A stretch of DNA of 64,000 bases from Aeromonas popoffii (GCF_000820025.1 NZ_CDBI01000014.1:310001-374000); one strand, 5' to 3'; shown: positions 17,825 to 27,493, counted from the stretch's first letter. The notes: generated by a model from the letters alone, not told the origin. A program made the numbers and translations.

Positions 17825-19171
17825 ATGAGTCATTCCCTATCCCAGACGGATTTTCTGGCCCAGGTGGCCAGCCGCAACCCCCACCAGCCCGAGTTCATTC
17901 AGGCGGTGAGCGAGGTGGTCGCCTCCATCTGGCCCTATGTGGCACGCCACCCCCGTTATTTGCAGCATGGTCTGCTGGAGCGGCTGGTGGAGCCGGAGCG
18001 GCTGATCCAGTTTCGAGTCAGCTGGGTCGACGACAAGGGTCAGGTACAGGTCAATCGCGGCTACCGTATCCAGCACAACTCGGCCATTGGCCCCTTCAAG
18101 GGCGGCATGCGCTTTCACCCCTCGGTGGATCTCTCGGTACTGAAATTTCTCGCCTTCGAGCAGACCTTCAAGAACGCCCTCACCACCCTGCCCATGGGTG
18201 GCGGCAAGGGCGGCAGTGATTTTGACCCCAAGGGCAAGAGCGAGGGGGAGGTGATGCGCTTCTGTCAGGCGCTGATGCTGGAGCTCTATCGCCATCTGGG
18301 GGCCAACACAGACGTGCCTGCCGGCGACATCGGGGTGGGTGGGCGTGAGGTGAGCTACATGGCGGGCATGATGAAGAAGCTCACCAACAGCGCCGAGTGC
18401 GTCTTCACCGGCAAGGGGCTCTCCTTTGGTGGCAGCCTCATCCGCCCCGAGGCCACCGGCTACGGCCTGCTCTATTTCGTTGAAGCCATGCTGGCCCATC
18501 GCGATCAGTCGCTGGCGGGCATGACGGTGTCTGTGTCGGGCTCCGGCAACGTGGCCCAATACGCTATCGAGAAGGCGATGGCACTGGGTGCCCGCGTGAT
18601 CACCGCCTCAGACTCCGGTGGCACCGTCCATGATCCGGATGGTTTCACCCCCGAGAAGCTGGCCAGGCTGATGGAGATCAAGAACGAACAGCGCCAGCGG
18701 GTTGCCGATTATGCCAACGAACTGGGGCTGGAGTTTTTGAGCGGCCGCACGCCCTGGCACCTGCCCACCCGGATCGCCCTGCCCTGCGCCACCCAGAACG
18801 AATTGGGGGAAGAGGATGCCAGACAACTGGTGGCCAGCGGCCTGCAGCTGGTGGCCGAGGGCGCTAACATGCCAAGCAGCGCCGCTGCCATCAAGGTATT
18901 CCACGAGGCGAAAGTGCTGTTTGCCCCCGGCAAGGCAGCCAATGCGGGGGGCGTCGCCACCTCGGGGCTGGAGATGAGCCAGAATGCCCAGCGCCTCCCC
19001 TGGAGCCGGGAAGAGGTGGACGCTCGTCTCAGGGAGATCATGACCAGCATACACGCCACCTGTGTCCGATTCGGACAAGATGGCGAGGGCCATGTGAACT
19101 ACGAGAGTGGCGCCAACATCGCCGGCTTCGTCAAGGTGGCCGATGCCATGCTGGCGCAGGGGGTCTGCTAG
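17825..19171 (+). CDS. gdhA: NADP-type glutamate dehydrogenase
   Basis: The 448-residue protein has the family motifs in order: NSAIGPFKGGMRFHPSV, LPMGGGKGGSDFDPKGKS (catalytic Lys), VPAGDIGVGGREVSYM and the nucleotide loop VSGSGNVAQYAIEKA. It interconverts 2-oxoglutarate plus ammonium and glutamate. The hexameric, roughly 450-residue form is normally NADP-dependent and anabolic. ATG 17825 has AGGAG at 17813-17817. The longer upstream frame lacks a signal. Confidence 0.95.
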   Translation: MSHSLSQTDFLAQVASRNPHQPEFIQAVSEVVASIWPYVARHPRYLQHGLLERLVEPERLIQFRVSWVDDKGQVQVNRGYRIQHNSAIGPFKGGMRFHPSVDLSVLKFLAFEQTFKNALTTLPMGGGKGGSDFDPKGKSEGEVMRFCQALMLELYRHLGANTDVPAGDIGVGGREVSYMAGMMKKLTNSAECVFTGKGLSFGGSLIRPEATGYGLLYFVEAMLAHRDQSLAGMTVSVSGSGNVAQYAIEKAMALGARVITASDSGGTVHDPDGFTPEKLARLMEIKNEQRQRVADYANELGLEFLSGRTPWHLPTRIALPCATQNELGEEDARQLVASGLQLVAEGANMPSSAAAIKVFHEAKVLFAPGKAANAGGVATSGLEMSQNAQRLPWSREEVDARLREIMTSIHATCVRFGQDGEGHVNYESGANIAGFVKVADAMLAQGVC

Positions 19172-19200
19172 CCCAGTTCGGCGACCAGGCTCCACACACC

Positions 19201-19229
19201 ACGCGGCAGCCCGGGGCTGCCGCGTTTTT
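19201..19229 (+). terminator. gdhA terminator
   Basis: ACGCGGCAGCC-CGG-GGCTGCCGCGT is an 11-bp perfect stem followed by TTTTC, 30 bp after the stop codon. Confidence 0.9.
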
Positions 19230-19379
19230 CATGGCCTTGTCACCGCTCGCTTCATCTGTACTTATCACCTTGTTTCTATTAGAATTTAGACAATATCCAA
19301 GCATTAAAATCGCTACACTCATCCCGGCAGCCCAGTCCAACCGGTGCCGCCCCCCTCTTTCCTCGCCAAGGACAGTTCT

Positions 19380-20969
19380 ATGCTGGCTCGTACCCGTCGT
19401 CTCATTCGACGCTCTCTTCTGACCCTCTTGCTCATATTGCTGGCCGCTTGGGCGCTGATCGCCTACTTCGCCTGGCAGGCTGCGCCGCTGCAGCTGTGGC
19501 ATACCTTTATTCCCCCCGAGCTCAGTGCCGACGAACTGGATAACAGCGACTGGCAAGCCTATCTGACCCGCGAGCAGCAGTTGATCGATCTGGTGGAACA
19601 GGAGGTGGTCGCCAAGACGCCGCCGGAGCAACAGCTGGCGGGCAATCGCTACTTTCAGAACGCCCCCATCAATCCCGCCCATTTTCGCGATAACTGGAAC
19701 CGATCCTACCTGCTGCGCCCGGATGGCGAGGTGAAGGGGGTGGCCGTGTTCCTGCACGGCCTGACCGACTCCCCTTATAGCCTTCGCCACGTGGCCCAGC
19801 GTTATCGCGAGCAGGGCTTCATCGCCCTGGGCCTCCGTATTCCGGGCCATGGCACCGTGCCCGCCGGGTTGGTCAACATCGAATGGGAAACCTGGCTGGC
19901 GGCGACCCGACTGGCCGTGCGCGAGGCCAGAGTGCTGGCCCCGGGCAAGTTGCCGCTGCATCTGGTGGGCTTTTCCAACGGCGGTGCGCTGGCGGTGAAA
20001 TACGCGCTGGATGCGCTGGAAGACAAGACAGGCACATTGACAAGGCCGGATCAGCTGGTGCTCATCTCCCCCATGATTGGGGTGACCCGCTTTGCCCGCT
20101 TCGCCGGCCTGAAGGCGGTGCCCGCCCTGTTGCCCGCCTTTGCCAACGCGGCCTGGCTCGGCATCATGCCGGAGTTTAATCCGTTCAAATACAACTCCTT
20201 CCCGGTCAACGGGGCACGCCAATCCTTCCGGCTGACCCACGCCATCCAGCAGCAGGTGCGCCAGCTGGCAGCCAGTGGCGAGCTGGCGGCATTTCCCCCG
20301 GCCCTCACCTTCCAGTCTGTCATCGACTACACCGTCAGCACCCGCTCCATCATCGCCGATCTCTACCACTTCCTGCCGGCCAACGGCAGCGAACTGGTGC
20401 TGTTCGACATTAATCGCGGTTCTGTCTTCGGCCCCCTGATGAGCAGCGCCTCCGAGCTGGCCCTGAGTCACCTGCTGCCGAGTCAGCCCCAGCGCTACAC
20501 GCTGACAGTAGTGGGCAACAAGGCGACGTCCCGTATACAGACGCAGGCCAGCACCCTGGCGGCGGGCGGCGGGTCACAGCAGATCCAGCCCCTTGGCATC
20601 GACTATCCCAAGGATATCTTCTCCCTCTCCCACGTGGCCCTGCCCTTCCCCATGGACGATCCCCTCTACGGCATGGCGCCACGCCCCGAGCAGATGAACC
20701 AGTACGGCATCAATCTGGGCGGCCTGGCCCTGCGCGGGGAACTCGGGGTGCTGATCGTCAATCCAGGCTCCCTCACCCGCACCTCTTCCAACCCTTTCTA
20801 TCCCTACCTGCAAGAGAGGGTGATGGAGACGCTGACGGCGCCGGCCCAGCCCCCGTCTGCGGCAGTGGGGCTGGCGGCTCCGGTCGGCAACGATCGCAGC
20901 GATGCCGACTATCGGGCCGACATAGACGCGTTTTTGGATGAAGCGGACGCCCCTGACTGGCCCTTTTAG
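19380..20969 (+). CDS. membrane-anchored alpha/beta hydrolase
   Basis: An N-terminal membrane anchor (about residues 11-33, SLLTLLLILLAAWALIAYFAW) precedes an alpha/beta hydrolase fold. The oxyanion motif is VFLHGLTDSPYSL and the nucleophile elbow is GFSNGG (Ser at about 200). Start ATG 19380 gives the anchor at the N-terminus. At 529 residues it is longer than common esterases, with a large insertion after the elbow and an acidic tail. It probably faces the periplasm. The substrate is unknown. Confidence 0.75.
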   Translation: MLARTRRLIRRSLLTLLLILLAAWALIAYFAWQAAPLQLWHTFIPPELSADELDNSDWQAYLTREQQLIDLVEQEVVAKTPPEQQLAGNRYFQNAPINPAHFRDNWNRSYLLRPDGEVKGVAVFLHGLTDSPYSLRHVAQRYREQGFIALGLRIPGHGTVPAGLVNIEWETWLAATRLAVREARVLAPGKLPLHLVGFSNGGALAVKYALDALEDKTGTLTRPDQLVLISPMIGVTRFARFAGLKAVPALLPAFANAAWLGIMPEFNPFKYNSFPVNGARQSFRLTHAIQQQVRQLAASGELAAFPPALTFQSVIDYTVSTRSIIADLYHFLPANGSELVLFDINRGSVFGPLMSSASELALSHLLPSQPQRYTLTVVGNKATSRIQTQASTLAAGGGSQQIQPLGIDYPKDIFSLSHVALPFPMDDPLYGMAPRPEQMNQYGINLGGLALRGELGVLIVNPGSLTRTSSNPFYPYLQERVMETLTAPAQPPSAAVGLAAPVGNDRSDADYRADIDAFLDEADAPDWPF

Positions 20970-21014
20970 GGCGGTCAGCAGGACCTAACGCGCGAACCGT
21001 CAGCGGAGGGGGTC

Positions 21015-21034
21015 GTCGCCCCTTCGGGGGCGAC
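21015..21034. terminator. UUCG-tetraloop hairpin
   Basis: GTCGCCCC-TTCG-GGGGCGAC is a very stable 8-bp stem in the convergent gap between the hydrolase and the VOC gene. No T-run follows. Confidence 0.5.
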
Positions 21035-21110
21035 TGATGACGATAGGGTCTGAGGGGCCCAAACGGTGGAATGACCCCATCATCTTTCCGGCAGGGCTCA
21101 GGTCACGCCA

Positions 21111-21479
21111 TCAGGGGTAGCGGCTGATCTCGATAAGATTCTGATCCGGATCCAGACAGTAGACGGATTCGATGGGCCCGCAGGCGCCGCGCTTGGTGAC
21201 GGGCCCTTCCACTATCTCGACCCCGTGACAGTGAAGCTGGGTGATGACCTGTTCCAGCGGCCAGCGGGTGATAAGGCAAAGATCCCCCGCCCCCACCTGC
21301 GCCCGGTTACGCGGCTCCTGCCCCGGCAGTTGCAGATTGATCTTCTGGTTGCCAAAGCGCAGCGCCCGACGCCCCTTGCCAAAGGTGATGGCCTCCATAT
21401 TGAGCACAGCGCTGTAAAACGCCACGGCCCGCTCTATGTCGCTGACCGTCAATACCAGATGGTCGATATGGCTGATCAT
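21111..21479 (-). CDS. VOC-family protein (glyoxalase/dioxygenase fold)
   Basis: A 122-residue single VOC unit: MISHIDHLVLTVSDIERAVAFY with metal-ligand His, then GDLCLITRWPLEQVITQL, then SVYCLDPDQNLIEISRY with the last Glu ligand. This matches the STM3117-like group of small metal-dependent VOC proteins. AGGAGG immediately precedes ATG 21479, so the longer frame is rejected. The reaction cannot be assigned. Confidence 0.82.
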   Translation of the reverse strand: MISHIDHLVLTVSDIERAVAFYSAVLNMEAITFGKGRRALRFGNQKINLQLPGQEPRNRAQVGAGDLCLITRWPLEQVITQLHCHGVEIVEGPVTKRGACGPIESVYCLDPDQNLIEISRYP

Positions 21480-21605
21480 GGTTCCTCCTGGTTGCTGTGG
21501 TGGTGCAACCTCATCATACCCCCCTTGCCAGAGGGATCTGTGCCAAGGCACGCAAAGCGTCCATCAGGTGTCACCTATTCAGGTAAGCCTTTATCCACCA
21601 TCTAT

Positions 21606-21830
21606 TCACGGGATCGGGGCACAGGCCTGCTCGCGCTGGGATAGCAAGGTTTCATCCTGCCGGGTCAGGCCATCGCAAACTGACGCCTTGCCCGTGCACC
21701 GGCTAAAGCGCCGCACAGCTGACTCATAAGGACGACAGACACCCGGCTGCTGGATCTGCCACTGCCGGGCTGTATCACCGAAAACCGGGGCGATTTTCAA
21801 ACGAGTAACAGACGACAACAGCTTACTGAT
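21606..21830 (-). pseudogene. 3' remnant of an unknown gene beside the helicase
   Basis: The last 60-70 codons of a minus-strand frame read like real protein (VCRPYESAVRRFSRCTGKA, then SVCDGLTRQDETLLSQREQACAP) with conserved-looking Cys residues. Upstream, the frame runs into the 5' end of the low-GC helicase gene and loses coding character. This suggests that insertion of the helicase segment removed the 5' part. I do not recognise the family. Confidence 0.4.
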
Positions 21831-21893
21831 TTGGTTGGAAAAAATGATACTCTTCTCGCCACCCTCATGTACAACGTTCAAGGCCAGTGTACG

Positions 21894-24800
21894 ATGCAAC
21901 AATGCGGTATTTATGAACAACTCATTACTCAACTGCTGACATCTCGACTCGACCGCGAGCGCTTTTACGTAGGGGAACGCCAGCTTGAACCTGCCGAAGC
22001 GGCAGTCTGGTTATCACGATTTCTGAGTCGTGTTTTGGAATATGCGGTGGGTTCGGTCACTGGAGAGGATCAGCTGCAACGGCAAATTGAACTGGCTAAC
22101 CAGTTATTGCTTTGGCTAAAAGATCGCACGCAAGACCCAGACTTTATTGGCGAGAATCTCATCGATAGTCAGGGGAAAATCCTGACGGCGCTCTACCAGT
22201 TGGATAACCCCATCTCAGCCAATTTAAAGCAATATGCCGAAGATGTTTTCCCTCTGACCGGTCTAACGCAAAGTGAGCTGTTCTGCGGTAGCAATGCTGG
22301 CTTATCGATGGAATCAGAGATTAAACGGGAAATATTATCGGCAGATAGCATCTGCTGGCTGGTCTCATTTATCAAATGGGCAGGTATCCGGATTTTCCGT
22401 CATGAGCTGGAGGCGTTCACCCGCAGCGGCCGCCAATTAAAAGTGATTACCACCTCTTACATGGGGGCAACCGACGCCAAGGCGGTCGAATTTTTAGCCA
22501 GCCTGCCCAACACCGAAGTCAAACTCAGCTATAACACCCAGCACGAGCGGTTGCATGCCAAAAGTTATCTCTTTTGCCGAAATACGGGCTTTCATACCGG
22601 CTATATAGGTTCATCCAACCTTTCTCATTCTGCCCTCACCAGTGGCTTGGAGTGGAACCTAAAAATCACCTCGCAAGAGATCCCTCATATTATCGAGAAA
22701 TCCCTGAGTACCTTTGAAACCTATTGGGAATCCGATGATTTTGAGCTGTTTGATGGCAAGCTCGAAAGCCGTACAAAATTACAGCATGCGCTGCAAGAGG
22801 CCCGTGGGGATGGTGACAAAAATAGTCCTGCCTATTTCTTTGATATCACGCCGTTTCCCCATCAACAGGAGATCCTTGAGCAATTGGCGATGGAGCGCGC
22901 TTTACATCAGCGCTTTCGTAACTTGGTGGTAGCGGCCACCGGGACGGGCAAGACCCTGATCTCCGCCTTTGATTTTGCCCGTTTTCTGAAAACCAAACCC
23001 GACGCCAAGTTCCTGTTTGTCGCCCACAAAGAGGAGATCTTGCGCCAAGCATTGGCCTCTTACCGCGGTGTGCTCAAGCAATCCAATTTTGGTGAACTCT
23101 TGGTCGGTGGCGCCCTGCCAACCCACTACCATCAACTGTTTGCCTCGGTGCAATCCTTGAATAACCAACTGGCTACGTTGCGCCTTAGCCCAGACTATTT
23201 CGATTACATCGTCATTGATGAGGTTCACCATATTGCGGCGGCCAGTTATCGTGGTTTGCTCGCCGCCTTTGAACCTCACATTCTGTTGGGATTGACCGCG
23301 ACGCCAGAGCGCCATGATGGCGGTGATATTCTCGCTGACTTTTGTGGTGTCATCGCAGCAGAGATCCGCTTGCCAGAGGCCATTAATCGTCGTCATCTCT
23401 GTCCATTCCAATATTTTGGTATCGATGATGATACTGACTTGCGCCAAGTCGCTTGGAAAAATGGCCGCTATGACATTAGTGAGCTCACCAATATCTACAC
23501 CCACAATCAGCAGCGGGTGCAGAAAATAGTCCAGAGCCTCGATGAGATCGTCACCGATATTACCAATATCAAGGCGCTGGCATTTTGTGTGAGCCGTGAA
23601 CATGCCGATTTTATGTACAAGGCATTTTTACTAAAGGGCATCAAGGCAGACATCCTCACCAGCGATAACAGAGACGAGCGGTATAGTAAACAACACGCTT
23701 TGCGCAACAAGATTATCAATATTCTCTGCGTAGTAGACATCTTCAACGAAGGGGTCGATATCCCGGAAGTTGATACCTTGCTGTTTTTACGACCAACGGA
23801 AAGCCTAACTATCTTTTTGCAGCAATTAGGACGCGGCCTGCGGCTGGCGAGCAATAAAGAGTGCTGCACCGTGTTGGATTTCGTTGGCAATGCTCGCGCG
23901 GAGTATGACTTTGCCCAGAAATTCCGGGCACTGGTGGGTAAAACCAATAAAGCGATCAGCCACGAAATCAAACAGGGCTTCCCTCATGCCCCCTTGGGCT
24001 GCCGTATCGAGTTATCAAAACAGACCCAAGAGTTAATTCTGAGCAATATCAAGAAGGCGACCCTCAATACCTCGCGACTCATGGGCCTGATCCGCCGTTT
24101 CTCGCAGGACTGTAATTTACCGCTGACGCTGGCGAACTTTTTGAAGTTTTACCCTCACATCAGCCTTGAAGAGATCTACAAGCGCGGTAACTGGAGCTCC
24201 TTGGTCAAACAGGCCCACAACCATACCATTTCTGAAATGAGCGATGAGAAGTTATCAACCCTCTACACTCGGGCCATCAAAACCCGGCTATTGGGCTGCG
24301 ATGCGCTCCATTACTTGAAATTCTTACAAACCTTGGTCGCAGACGCCTTTACCTTAACGGGTGAGCACGATGAGCGCATGGCCTTGATGTGCCATTACGA
24401 CTTCTGGCAACAGAGCGGCCCCAACGCAGGCTTTAGCTCCTTGGCGCACAGCCTGAAACAACTCAATCAACCAGCGTTAAGGGCCGAGCTGGCAGATCTG
24501 CTGCCCATGCTGATCAACCGGGTGCAGCACGAGCAACGAGCCATGTCAGACCTTCCCGGTAATCCGCTGCAACTGCATGCCCGATATGCCAGAGAGCAGG
24601 TGCTGGTTGGCTTTGGCGCGACCACCTTCGCGCAACAACCGACTGCTCGCGAAGGGGTGTATGTCATCGCAGAGCAAAATATCGAGTTGCTGTTCGTGAC
24701 CCTGAACAAAACGGAGCAGCACTTCTCCCCGACCACTCGTTATCACGACTACGCCATCAACGAGTCACTGTTCCATTGGCAAAGCCAAAACAGCGCTCGC

Positions 24801-25037
24801 CCCGAGCGGGGTAAGGGGCTGAGTTACATTCAACACAGAACAGAAGGTAAGCGCTTGTTTTTGTTCGTCCGTGAGCAGAGCAAAGATGAATTTGGCCACA
24901 CCCTTGGCTTTGTGAACTTTGGTGAGGTGGAGTACATCTCCCACAGCGGCAGCCAGCCAATGAACATTAAATGGCTCCTCACCACTCCGATGCCACCTTT
25001 CATGTGGAAAGAAGCAGCAAAGCTGGCGGTTGGCTAA
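21894..25037 (+). CDS. PLD-nuclease/SF2 helicase/DUF3427 protein
   Basis: About 1047 residues. Near the N-terminus is a phospholipase-D-like nuclease domain (LHAKSYLFC then GYIGSSNLSHSAL, about residues 220-250). An SF2 helicase follows, with Walker A ATGTGKT (about 347), DEVHH (about 442), LTATPER and QLGRGLR, then a DUF3427 C-terminus (SLFHWQSQN, RLFLFVREQ). Start MQQCGIYEQL (ATG 21894) matches family N-termini. ATG 21867 is an alternative. GC is clearly below the flanks, indicating transfer. Such proteins occur in defence islands. Cleavage of foreign DNA is inferred. Confidence 0.85.
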   Translation: MQQCGIYEQLITQLLTSRLDRERFYVGERQLEPAEAAVWLSRFLSRVLEYAVGSVTGEDQLQRQIELANQLLLWLKDRTQDPDFIGENLIDSQGKILTALYQLDNPISANLKQYAEDVFPLTGLTQSELFCGSNAGLSMESEIKREILSADSICWLVSFIKWAGIRIFRHELEAFTRSGRQLKVITTSYMGATDAKAVEFLASLPNTEVKLSYNTQHERLHAKSYLFCRNTGFHTGYIGSSNLSHSALTSGLEWNLKITSQEIPHIIEKSLSTFETYWESDDFELFDGKLESRTKLQHALQEARGDGDKNSPAYFFDITPFPHQQEILEQLAMERALHQRFRNLVVAATGTGKTLISAFDFARFLKTKPDAKFLFVAHKEEILRQALASYRGVLKQSNFGELLVGGALPTHYHQLFASVQSLNNQLATLRLSPDYFDYIVIDEVHHIAAASYRGLLAAFEPHILLGLTATPERHDGGDILADFCGVIAAEIRLPEAINRRHLCPFQYFGIDDDTDLRQVAWKNGRYDISELTNIYTHNQQRVQKIVQSLDEIVTDITNIKALAFCVSREHADFMYKAFLLKGIKADILTSDNRDERYSKQHALRNKIINILCVVDIFNEGVDIPEVDTLLFLRPTESLTIFLQQLGRGLRLASNKECCTVLDFVGNARAEYDFAQKFRALVGKTNKAISHEIKQGFPHAPLGCRIELSKQTQELILSNIKKATLNTSRLMGLIRRFSQDCNLPLTLANFLKFYPHISLEEIYKRGNWSSLVKQAHNHTISEMSDEKLSTLYTRAIKTRLLGCDALHYLKFLQTLVADAFTLTGEHDERMALMCHYDFWQQSGPNAGFSSLAHSLKQLNQPALRAELADLLPMLINRVQHEQRAMSDLPGNPLQLHARYAREQVLVGFGATTFAQQPTAREGVYVIAEQNIELLFVTLNKTEQHFSPTTRYHDYAINESLFHWQSQNSARPERGKGLSYIQHRTEGKRLFLFVREQSKDEFGHTLGFVNFGEVEYISHSGSQPMNIKWLLTTPMPPFMWKEAAKLAVG

Positions 25038-25050
25038 CTCCGGTTAGATA

Positions 25051-25080
25051 AAACACCTCGCCTATCTGCGAGCTGTTTTC
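25051..25080. terminator. terminator after the helicase gene
   Basis: AAAACACCTCGC and GCGAGCTGTTTT pair with one C-C mismatch around a 6-nt loop and carry A- and T-runs on both sides, so it can work in either direction. Confidence 0.7.
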
Positions 25081-25150
25081 ATTAATGTCGGCACGGTATT
25101 GCTACCTAAATCAGTCAGCAGGCCATGACTTCCAAAGCCCCAAGTGACCG

Positions 25151-25507
25151 CTACACTCGGGGCTGTCCTAGAGGCTGACCACGGGTGTTCTGTGTGTTTA
25201 TCGCGCTCACATACGCCATCACTTCTCCTACTTGACCGTGTGGTATCTTCGCAGAGTGATTTTGCCCGCCAGCAACGGCTTGAATCGATACATTGCCGCC
25301 TTCGCCAGTGAACGACTGTGATACCTCGAGACCTTCTTCCTGTGCGTCAGCCCTTCCTTTCGCATCACCAGAAATCTGGGATATAAGATGCCTCATCTTG
25401 CCGCGACAAGGTGTTCTGATGTGTTGAACTGCGGCAAAGACGGGTTTCCGTATGTGTAGCCCGCCGCCGAAAATGGAAAAGACCACCGGGGGAAATGGAG
25501 CAATCAT
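25151..25507 (-). CDS. doubtful small hypothetical ORF
   Basis: A 118-codon frame whose second half (GLEVSQSFTGEGGNVSIQAV then GEVMAYVSAINTQNTRG) looks protein-like. No ribosome binding site is seen, and the ATG lies in the tail of the terminator of the gene upstream. Met 38 (25396) is another possible start. It may be a gene fragment left near the helicase insertion. No family recognised. Confidence 0.3.
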   Translation of the reverse strand: MIAPFPPVVFSIFGGGLHIRKPVFAAVQHIRTPCRGKMRHLISQISGDAKGRADAQEEGLEVSQSFTGEGGNVSIQAVAGGQNHSAKIPHGQVGEVMAYVSAINTQNTRGQPLGQPRV

Positions 25508-25511
25508 TAAA

Positions 25512-25529
25512 GCGGCAAACTATTGCCGC
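25512..25529 (-). terminator. terminator of the 147-residue hypothetical gene
   Basis: GCGGCAA-ACTA-TTGCCGC pairs perfectly. On the minus strand it is followed by TTTAATG. It lies 12 bp past the stop codon of the gene ending at 25541. Confidence 0.6.
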
Positions 25530-25540
25530 CCATGGCATCT

Positions 25541-25984
25541 TTATTCAGGGGCATTGCCAGAAGAAGGATTGGATTGTTGCTCTTCATCGTCACCGGTCTG
25601 ACGTCGCTCAATTGCTTCCTTGATCAGCGCCTCTTTCTGCAGGTCGAGATCCGCCAGCAACTTCTGGCGTTCTTTGTCGGATAGATCGGTATTCGCCTCA
25701 ACCTCTTTCTTCTGCTGCTCGAGCTCCTCGAGCTTCTCTTTGCTGAGTCCAATTCGTTGCGCAGACAAGTGTTCCAACGCGATCTGGGTCAGGCTACGTT
25801 CCGGCACCTTCCTGACCAGACCAGAGCGATCGTAAGTGGGAGAGGCATCATCATGACTGCCGTTCAGGGTGACCTTATCCTCAGCAAGCTTGATGCTTTT
25901 TTGTTGTTCACCAAATTGGGCCCTACTTTGCCCAGCAACCTGCGATGGTTGCACCAATTGATATTGAGCCGCGCCGATGATCAT
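25541..25984 (-). CDS. hypothetical protein with charged coiled-coil segment
   Basis: I do not recognise the family. The protein has 147 residues. The middle reads SLTQIALEHLSAQRIGLSKE followed by a heptad-like Glu/Lys/Gln-rich helix (EELEQQKKEVEANTDLSDKE, about residues 85-130), probably coiled coil, and an acidic Ser/Asn tail. No signal peptide or membrane segment. AGAGGG precedes ATG 25984. It seems a real, ordinary-composition gene in a single-gene unit. Confidence 0.6.
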   Translation of the reverse strand: MIIGAAQYQLVQPSQVAGQSRAQFGEQQKSIKLAEDKVTLNGSHDDASPTYDRSGLVRKVPERSLTQIALEHLSAQRIGLSKEKLEELEQQKKEVEANTDLSDKERQKLLADLDLQKEALIKEAIERRQTGDDEEQQSNPSSGNAPE

Positions 25985-26077
25985 AATGCCCTCTCTGCGT
26001 TGTATCTCTCGACATACGGCAATACTCAGCAATATTCACGCCATTTTTCCACCATCGCCCATGGCATGGTGGCAACC

Positions 26078-26674
26078 TCACGGCAACTGGCAGGCAATGC
26101 GGGTGATATGACCGTCCTGCAGCTGGTAGAAGGCATCTTGCGGCAGCTCCTGCAGCCAGGTGGTGGTGTAGTCGAGGTCGGCATAGGCGCCGCGCAGCAT
26201 GGCACCGAACAGCCCGTGGGAGACCACGATGGCGCGCTCGGCAATGCGCTCATCCTGCAGCCACACCTGGGCCCGGCGCTGAATGCTCTGAAAAGTCTCG
26301 CCATCAGGGGCCTGCAGATACCAGTCTGGCTGCTCGAGGTCGAGCTCGGGGTGGGCCGCCAGCAGCTCGGGCACCCGGCGACTCTCCCACTCCCCCATGC
26401 CCAGCTCCACCAGCCGTTCGTCCCAGACGATGCGATCGCTATCGAGCCCAAGCTGCTGACACACCAGGTGCGCCGTCTGCCGGGCACGGCCGAGGGGGCT
26501 GGCGTAGAGTGTCCAGCGGGTGGCGTCATCCAGCAAGTCGCGCAGGCGAGCGCCCATGGCGGTGGCTTGCGCCTCCCCTTTGGCAGTCAGGTCCGAGTTG
26601 CAGCGCCCCTGCAGCCGCAGCTCGGCGTTATAGCGGGTCTGGCCGTGGCGCAGCAGATAGATGAGTCGAGACAT
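26078..26674 (-). CDS. histidine phosphatase family protein
   Basis: The 198-residue protein has the branch-1 phosphoglycerate-mutase-like signature LLRHGQTRYN with the catalytic His, SPLGRARQTAHL, and the second His in VVSHGLFGAMLRG. It probably hydrolyses a small phosphate ester, as in GpmB/CobC-like enzymes. No cobalamin genes are nearby to support CobC. GGAGAAACC precedes ATG 26674, which matches the family start. Confidence 0.85.
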   Translation of the reverse strand: MSRLIYLLRHGQTRYNAELRLQGRCNSDLTAKGEAQATAMGARLRDLLDDATRWTLYASPLGRARQTAHLVCQQLGLDSDRIVWDERLVELGMGEWESRRVPELLAAHPELDLEQPDWYLQAPDGETFQSIQRRAQVWLQDERIAERAIVVSHGLFGAMLRGAYADLDYTTTWLQELPQDAFYQLQDGHITRIACQLP

Positions 26675-26827
26675 GGTTTCTCCAGCACGTTCAAATAGAT
26701 AGAAAAATGAAGGGGGACGATGATAGCAGATGAACACGGGGGATGACGCAAACAGGGAGGCAAAACCGGGCGTAAAAACCGGGCACGGCTGACCCGTTTG
26801 CTGCCAAAGCAGCCGGGGTGAGCCGGC

Positions 26828-27493
26828 TCAGCCCTTCTTGATCTCCCGCAGATAGCGGTAGATGGAGTGCACCGAGATATCGAGCTGGCGGGCGGCTATC
26901 TGGGCACTGTCTTTGAGCTCGAAGATCCCCAGATCATGCAGCTGCTTGACCATGACCCGGGTCTTCTGGGACGGGGACACGGCGTCGTTGCCACGCACCT
27001 CGGCACTGACGGTGTCTATGGTGCTGTTGAGGGCCTCGTCTATGTTGCGGGCAAAGACTTCCGGCGTGGTGCTCGGCTCATGGTGCTGTATGCACTCGGG
27101 CATCATGGTACGCAACACGGATTGCAGCGGGGCGTCCATGTCGGTGTTGATGCAGAGCAGCCCGATGGCCTGCCCCTCACCATTGCGAATGACGGTGGTC
27201 AGGGAGCGCAGGGTCTTGCCGGTAGCGCACCTGGTCATGTAGGGGCTGGAGATATCCTGCCCGCTCTTGAGCTTCATCATCGCCAGATTGGTGATGGGGG
27301 CCCCGACACTGCGGCCCGTGATATGGCCGTTGGCAATCTTGATGATGGCAGGATTGCGCGCATCCAGGCTGTGCAGCAGCACCTCGGTGTGCTGGCCATA
27401 CATGGCGGCGATGCCGTCCACTATGATCTCCATCGCCTTGAGGATCTCGAAGTCAGTCGGGGTCAGCTCTTGCAGTTTCATGGGGGCCTTCAT
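26828..27493 (-). CDS. YheO-like PAS/HTH transcriptional regulator
   Basis: An N-terminal YheO-type PAS-like domain (EVLLHSLDARNPAIIKIANG, then GLLCINTDMD) is followed by a C-terminal helix-turn-helix (IAARQLDISVHSIYRYLREIKKG). The length is about 221 residues. Starts at 27493 or 27481 (MKLQELT) are both possible. It is the last gene of the group that includes cysteine desulfidase and RidA, with a permease divergent. DauR-type relatives control amino-acid catabolism, so it probably controls this group. Confidence 0.82.
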   Translation of the reverse strand: MKAPMKLQELTPTDFEILKAMEIIVDGIAAMYGQHTEVLLHSLDARNPAIIKIANGHITGRSVGAPITNLAMMKLKSGQDISSPYMTRCATGKTLRSLTTVIRNGEGQAIGLLCINTDMDAPLQSVLRTMMPECIQHHEPSTTPEVFARNIDEALNSTIDTVSAEVRGNDAVSPSQKTRVMVKQLHDLGIFELKDSAQIAARQLDISVHSIYRYLREIKKG

